Part shown: in pieces, positions 61,048 to 64,000 of the stretch | Layout of the letters: the number at the start of each line of letters is the position of its first letter | Numbering within the stretch: position 1 is the first letter of the stretch | Translations under genes and position numbers: made by a program | The notes under the pieces: model-generated | Seen by the model: the letters and a program-made list of their open reading frames with translations, nothing else | Databases searched by the model: none | Told to the model about the DNA's origin: nothing | NCBI GenBank assembly: GCA_015711795.1 | Contig: JACVJC010000012.1 | Coordinates: 1 to 64,000 of the forward strand | Length of the DNA: 64,000 bases | Reading direction: 5' to 3' | Source of the DNA: Candidatus Geothermocultor quzhuomuensis | GTDB taxonomy: Bacteria; Actinomycetota; Aquicultoria; Geothermocultorales; Geothermocultoraceae

Positions 61048-62400
61048 TCAGTTTTCAGCTACCAATCTCTCCTTGTGAGTATAAACAACCATATTCTTCC
61101 CCCGTACATAACCAATTATTGTTAACTTATATTTTTTGCCCAGTTCAACTGAGGCATCAGTTGGAGAAGAAAGTGAAACAATTATGGGCAAGCGAGCCCT
61201 TATTGCTTTAAGAAGCACCTCAGATGAGATTCTTCCCGTAGTTATCAAGATTTTTCCCTCCATTAATTTTCCTTTTAATAAGCAATCTCCAATTACTTTA
61301 TCAACACTATTATGTCTTCCAATGTCCTCCTTAATTGAAAGAATTTTCTCACTTGAAGAGATAGAAGAGGAGTGAATCCCTCCACTTTCTCGATATAAAG
61401 AAGCGCTTTGCGTAGTTTCCTTAACTAGCTCAAAAATTTTAATTGGTGAAACCTTAAAAGAATCCTTCACTTGAGTTAAGATTTTTTCATTAAAAGAAAA
61501 GGTAAAGCCTCTTCCGCAACCCGAGGTTAAAATCCGCCGTTGGAGTCGAGGAAAGGAAATTTTTTTCCTAACTTTAACCCAAATATAATAATCAGCATCG
61601 ACACTTATCTCTTTAATCTCATCAACCTTTTCAATAATCCCTTCAGTAAAGAGAAAACCAATTGCCAATTCTTTAAGGTCTCTTGGCGTAGCTGAGAGAG
61701 TAACCAGCTCTTTTTCGTTTAAAATGATTGTTGCCCCTCGTTCTTCAGGCAAATTTCGATTAAATCTTTTGCGAGCTTTTTTCCTGCTTATAATGGGTTT
61801 CAAAGCTACTTCTCTTCCCGCAATTGCTAAAGCTTTTTGATAATCCCCATCAGTATTGATATTGAAAAATGACAACAATTCTGGGTCATACTTTCTTACC
61901 TCTTCCTCATCAACATATTTAACATTTACATCAGAAAAAAAAGAGATAACTTTTCGCTCTCCTTCCTTTACTTTCTTTTCTATCGCTTTAAGGCAGCTTT
62001 TAGAATAAAAGGCAAAAAGTGGTTCTGGCTTTCCATTTAAAAAAGGAACAACTACATCAAAATCCTCTCTTTGGCTTGCTAAGAAGTTTATTAAATCAAG
62101 ATTTATGAAAGGCATATCCCCAGCAACAACAAAGTTCCAATAAGAACTGGAAGCTTTGAGTCCGCTTAAGATACCTCCAAGGGGACCAAAATAAGGAAAA
62201 TCATCGAAAACAACTTTTGCTAAATCTATTTTTTTTAAAGGTTTTTTGTTGACCACAAAAATTATTTCCTTTGAGACCCGAGCTAGCTTTTCAACTTGAA
62301 TTTCCAAAATATTCTTACCCTTAATCTTTAAGAAGGGTTTGTTTTTGCCAATCCTTTCCCCTTTACCTCCACCCAAAATGATTAAGGAAAACCCCACCAT
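61048..62400 (-). CDS. MobA-FdhD fusion: molybdopterin guanylyltransferase plus sulfurtransferase
   Basis: The N-terminal ~190 residues match MobA (LIILGGGKGERIGKNKPFLK, then FDDFPYFGPLGGILSGL, VVAGDMPFINLDLI), which attaches GMP to molybdopterin. Residues ~195-450 match FdhD: RGATIILNEKELVTLSATPR, ELAIGFLFTEGII, TSGCGRGF, SGGIHSS and KEDIGRHNSVDKVIGDCLL. FdhD transfers sulfur to the cofactor of formate dehydrogenases. The usual CxxC is reduced to a single Cys in SGCG, as in many FdhD proteins. Fusing guanylation and sulfuration in one chain is uncommon and ties both steps to the same enzyme. Confidence 0.93.
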   Translation of the reverse strand: MVGFSLIILGGGKGERIGKNKPFLKIKGKNILEIQVEKLARVSKEIIFVVNKKPLKKIDLAKVVFDDFPYFGPLGGILSGLKASSSYWNFVVAGDMPFINLDLINFLASQREDFDVVVPFLNGKPEPLFAFYSKSCLKAIEKKVKEGERKVISFFSDVNVKYVDEEEVRKYDPELLSFFNINTDGDYQKALAIAGREVALKPIISRKKARKRFNRNLPEERGATIILNEKELVTLSATPRDLKELAIGFLFTEGIIEKVDEIKEISVDADYYIWVKVRKKISFPRLQRRILTSGCGRGFTFSFNEKILTQVKDSFKVSPIKIFELVKETTQSASLYRESGGIHSSSISSSEKILSIKEDIGRHNSVDKVIGDCLLKGKLMEGKILITTGRISSEVLLKAIRARLPIIVSLSSPTDASVELGKKYKLTIIGYVRGKNMVVYTHKERLVAEN

Positions 62401-62421
62401 CTTCAGCCTTAAAAACCTTTC

Positions 62422-63093
62422 TTAAGAAGTTCTAGAGAGAAAATATAAAGTGTGAAGGAGGTCAACCACAGGATTTGTATTGTGAACCTTTACTGAAGAA
62501 GGAGCATGAACCATTTCAGAAGAATAATTGATAATTACTTTAATCCCGGCACTTACAAGTTCATCTGCAACCTCCTGAGCTGCTTCTTCAGGAACAGCAA
62601 TAATCCCAATTTCAATCTTATTTCTTTTTATCACTGGCTTTAATTGGTTAATGTGATAAATTTTCAAACCTGCAATTTTTTTGCCAATCTTTCTTAAATC
62701 ATTATCAAATAGGGCAGAAATATTAAATCCATACCTCTTTAAACTTTGATATCCCGCTATAGCGGTCCCTAAATGACCTACTCCAACCAAAGCAATCTTG
62801 TGAATCTTACCAACACCTAAAATTTTTTGAATTTCCGCGATTAAAAGATCAATAGGATAACCAACTCCCTTTTTTCCAAAAGAACCAAATTGAATTAAGT
62901 CTCTCCGAATTTGGGCTGGATTGACCCCAGAAAACTCACTCAGCTCTTGAGAGGAAATAACCTTCTTTTTTTCTTCCTTATGATGAAGCAAGCATTCAAA
63001 ATACAATGAGAAACGTTCTATCATACCCTCAGGCAATTTTTTATTAACTTTTCTTTTAGCTTTTTCTATTCTTTCTTGCTTCAAAAGCTTCAC
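62422..63093 (-). CDS. rex: Redox-sensing transcriptional repressor Rex
   Basis: Rex senses NADH/NAD and represses anaerobic genes. The 223-residue protein has a winged-helix N-terminus (ISSQELSEFSGVNPAQIRRD, then LIQFGSFGKKGVGYP) and a Rossmann domain with VGVGHLGTAIAGY and IIAVPEEAAQEVADEL, plus the domain-swap helix at the C-terminus. It is transcribed ahead of MobA-FdhD with 21 bases between the genes. Confidence 0.96.
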   Translation of the reverse strand: MKLLKQERIEKAKRKVNKKLPEGMIERFSLYFECLLHHKEEKKKVISSQELSEFSGVNPAQIRRDLIQFGSFGKKGVGYPIDLLIAEIQKILGVGKIHKIALVGVGHLGTAIAGYQSLKRYGFNISALFDNDLRKIGKKIAGLKIYHINQLKPVIKRNKIEIGIIAVPEEAAQEVADELVSAGIKVIINYSSEMVHAPSSVKVHNTNPVVDLLHTLYFLSRTS

Positions 63094-63297
63094 CCAATCT
63101 CATCTAATAAAGGTTAAATCCTAATTTCTCAAAAACTTGACTAAAGTTTATCACACGAGAAATTTATTAACAAGTAACTTTTGTTATTAAGTCTTGCTGG
63201 TGAGTTAGCTAAATTCACGCTCTCCTAGCTCACAAGGATTTATTAGGCTTTTCTCGCTTTCTCACGAAAGTGAGAAAAGGTATTTAAGAGGTAGGAG

Positions 63298-64000
63298 TTA
63301 CTTAAATATCTCATTTAGTTCTGTTTTAACAGTATCAGAGATAGCTCCTGTTCCCCCTAAGATAAAGATGTTTTGAATGGTTAGTTTGTTTTGAGTGATG
63401 AAATCTTTAGAAATTTGAGATAAAGCTTCTTTTTTAGTTAAAACTAAGGGAGATGAAAGTTTAGCTCCCAAAGCTCCACCAGCTAAAGCATCAGGGAAGT
63501 TTTCACCAGTTGCCAGAAGTATCTTAGCTGAGGTCATCCCTTGAGAAAGAGCATAAGAAGCAATTTCTATTGCTGTTTGGTATCTATCTTGACCTGAAAT
63601 TCTTGTTGGTGAAGGTAAGCTTGATTGGAGAGATGAAGAGATAACACCAGTTCCACCAACAATTATTGTCTTTGTAATTGAAAGCTCTTGTAAGACTTCT
63701 TGAGTTGATGAAGGAATTGAGTCTTTCTTAGTAAGTAATATAGGTATATTTTTATAAGCAGCTAAGGAAGAAATTGCTAAGGCATCAGGATAGTTAGCAC
63801 CTGTTGCAATAATAGCTTCTCCTTTTAAAGAACCAAGTTTTTCTTTTAGTTTGCGGGCAATGTTTGAAGCTGTTTCATATCTATCTTTGCCACTTATTCT
63901 TACAATAGTTAAGCCAAGGGAGGCAAGTTTATCTTCAACCCCTGAAGAAATAGCACCAGTCCCACCTAAGATAAAGGCATTTTTTGCATTAAGTCTTTTT
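63298..64000 (-). CDS. Cell-wall-binding repeat 2 protein, C-terminal part (cut by window edge)
   Basis: The frame is open from the window edge (first full codon at 63999) to a stop at 63298-63300. It carries about three cell-wall-binding type 2 repeats, each with GGTGAISS or GGTGVISS, SGKDRYETA or SGQDRYQTA, and ATGANYPDALA or ATGENFPDALA. This domain anchors surface proteins to anionic cell-wall polymers in Gram-positive bacteria. The N-terminal functional domain lies outside the window. It is the intact relative of the decayed repeats at 19310-20040. Confidence 0.93.
   Translation of the reverse strand, partial: KRLNAKNAFILGGTGAISSGVEDKLASLGLTIVRISGKDRYETASNIARKLKEKLGSLKGEAIIATGANYPDALAISSLAAYKNIPILLTKKDSIPSSTQEVLQELSITKTIIVGGTGVISSSLQSSLPSPTRISGQDRYQTAIEIASYALSQGMTSAKILLATGENFPDALAGGALGAKLSSPLVLTKKEALSQISKDFITQNKLTIQNIFILGGTGAISDTVKTELNEIFK

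Overview
The window is a chromosomal segment of an AT-rich anaerobic bacterium. The gene order thrS-infC-rpmI-rplT-pheS-pheT followed by argC-J-B-D-F-R-G-H is the order I know from Actinobacteria. With the partial 16S rRNA and the low GC, it suggests a deep-branching, low-GC actinobacterial or Firmicutes-like lineage. That placement is inference from synteny, not a database result. Nearly all genes lie on the minus strand; the plus-strand exceptions are the penicillin-binding protein, the archaemetzincin pair and the arsenic island.

Layout: (1) 1-2.4 kb: the 5' part of a 16S rRNA gene with a strong promoter, preceded by a structured leader with mutually exclusive hairpins, then tyrS. (2) 2.8-7.5 kb: a class A penicillin-binding protein with PASTA and PKD tails, a decayed U32 peptidase, a NIF3 protein and a 3-methyladenine glycosylase. 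(3) 7.6-15.8 kb: a type I restriction-modification island (hsdM, hsdS, hsdR, a YgjP-like metalloprotease and a 44-residue protein). Accessory genes inside it are broken or reduced: a Fic protein without its catalytic core, an AlbA_2 stub, an orphan HsdS start and a four-helix-bundle gene with an internal stop. Short repeats encoding a VDGRQ-type peptide lie between and inside these genes. (4) 16.2-21.2 kb: polX, a Cys-rich protein, a lipoprotein archaemetzincin and a decayed secreted metalloprotease with cell-wall-binding repeats. (5) 21.2-36.5 kb: the arginine operon (promoter at 29.9 kb; argC appears to start at AUA), pheST, the ribosomal infC operon and thrS. (6) 36.7-40.2 kb: a UPF0182 membrane protein and a sugar nucleotidyltransferase. 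(7) 40.9-46.9 kb: a visibly GC-richer arsenic/redox island (ArsR, permease, thioredoxin-like proteins, ACR3, CcdA) ending in a truncated permease, a REP-associated transposase with its repeats and a truncated DUF167 gene, next to tRNA-Ala. (8) 47.5-63.1 kb: heme/siroheme synthesis, two cytochrome-c-type heme-handling proteins, molybdopterin synthesis and a tungstate transporter. A molybdenum/tungsten-cofactor-type riboswitch with a terminator lies ahead of the transporter. Upstream of it are tatA, a MobA-FdhD fusion and rex. (9) The window ends inside a cell-wall-binding-repeat protein.

Functionally, region 8 reads as a maturation block for tungsten or molybdenum enzymes such as formate dehydrogenase: metal import (Tup), cofactor synthesis (MoaA/C, MoeA, Mog), nucleotide and sulfur handling (MobA-FdhD), Tat export, heme supply and Rex redox control. 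The clearest less-described items are the riboswitch-linked 59-residue protein, the Fic remnant in the restriction island, the repeat-linked HsdS, the hairpin leader before 16S, and candidate non-standard start codons (argC AUA, tupA CUG, infC AUU/AUA).
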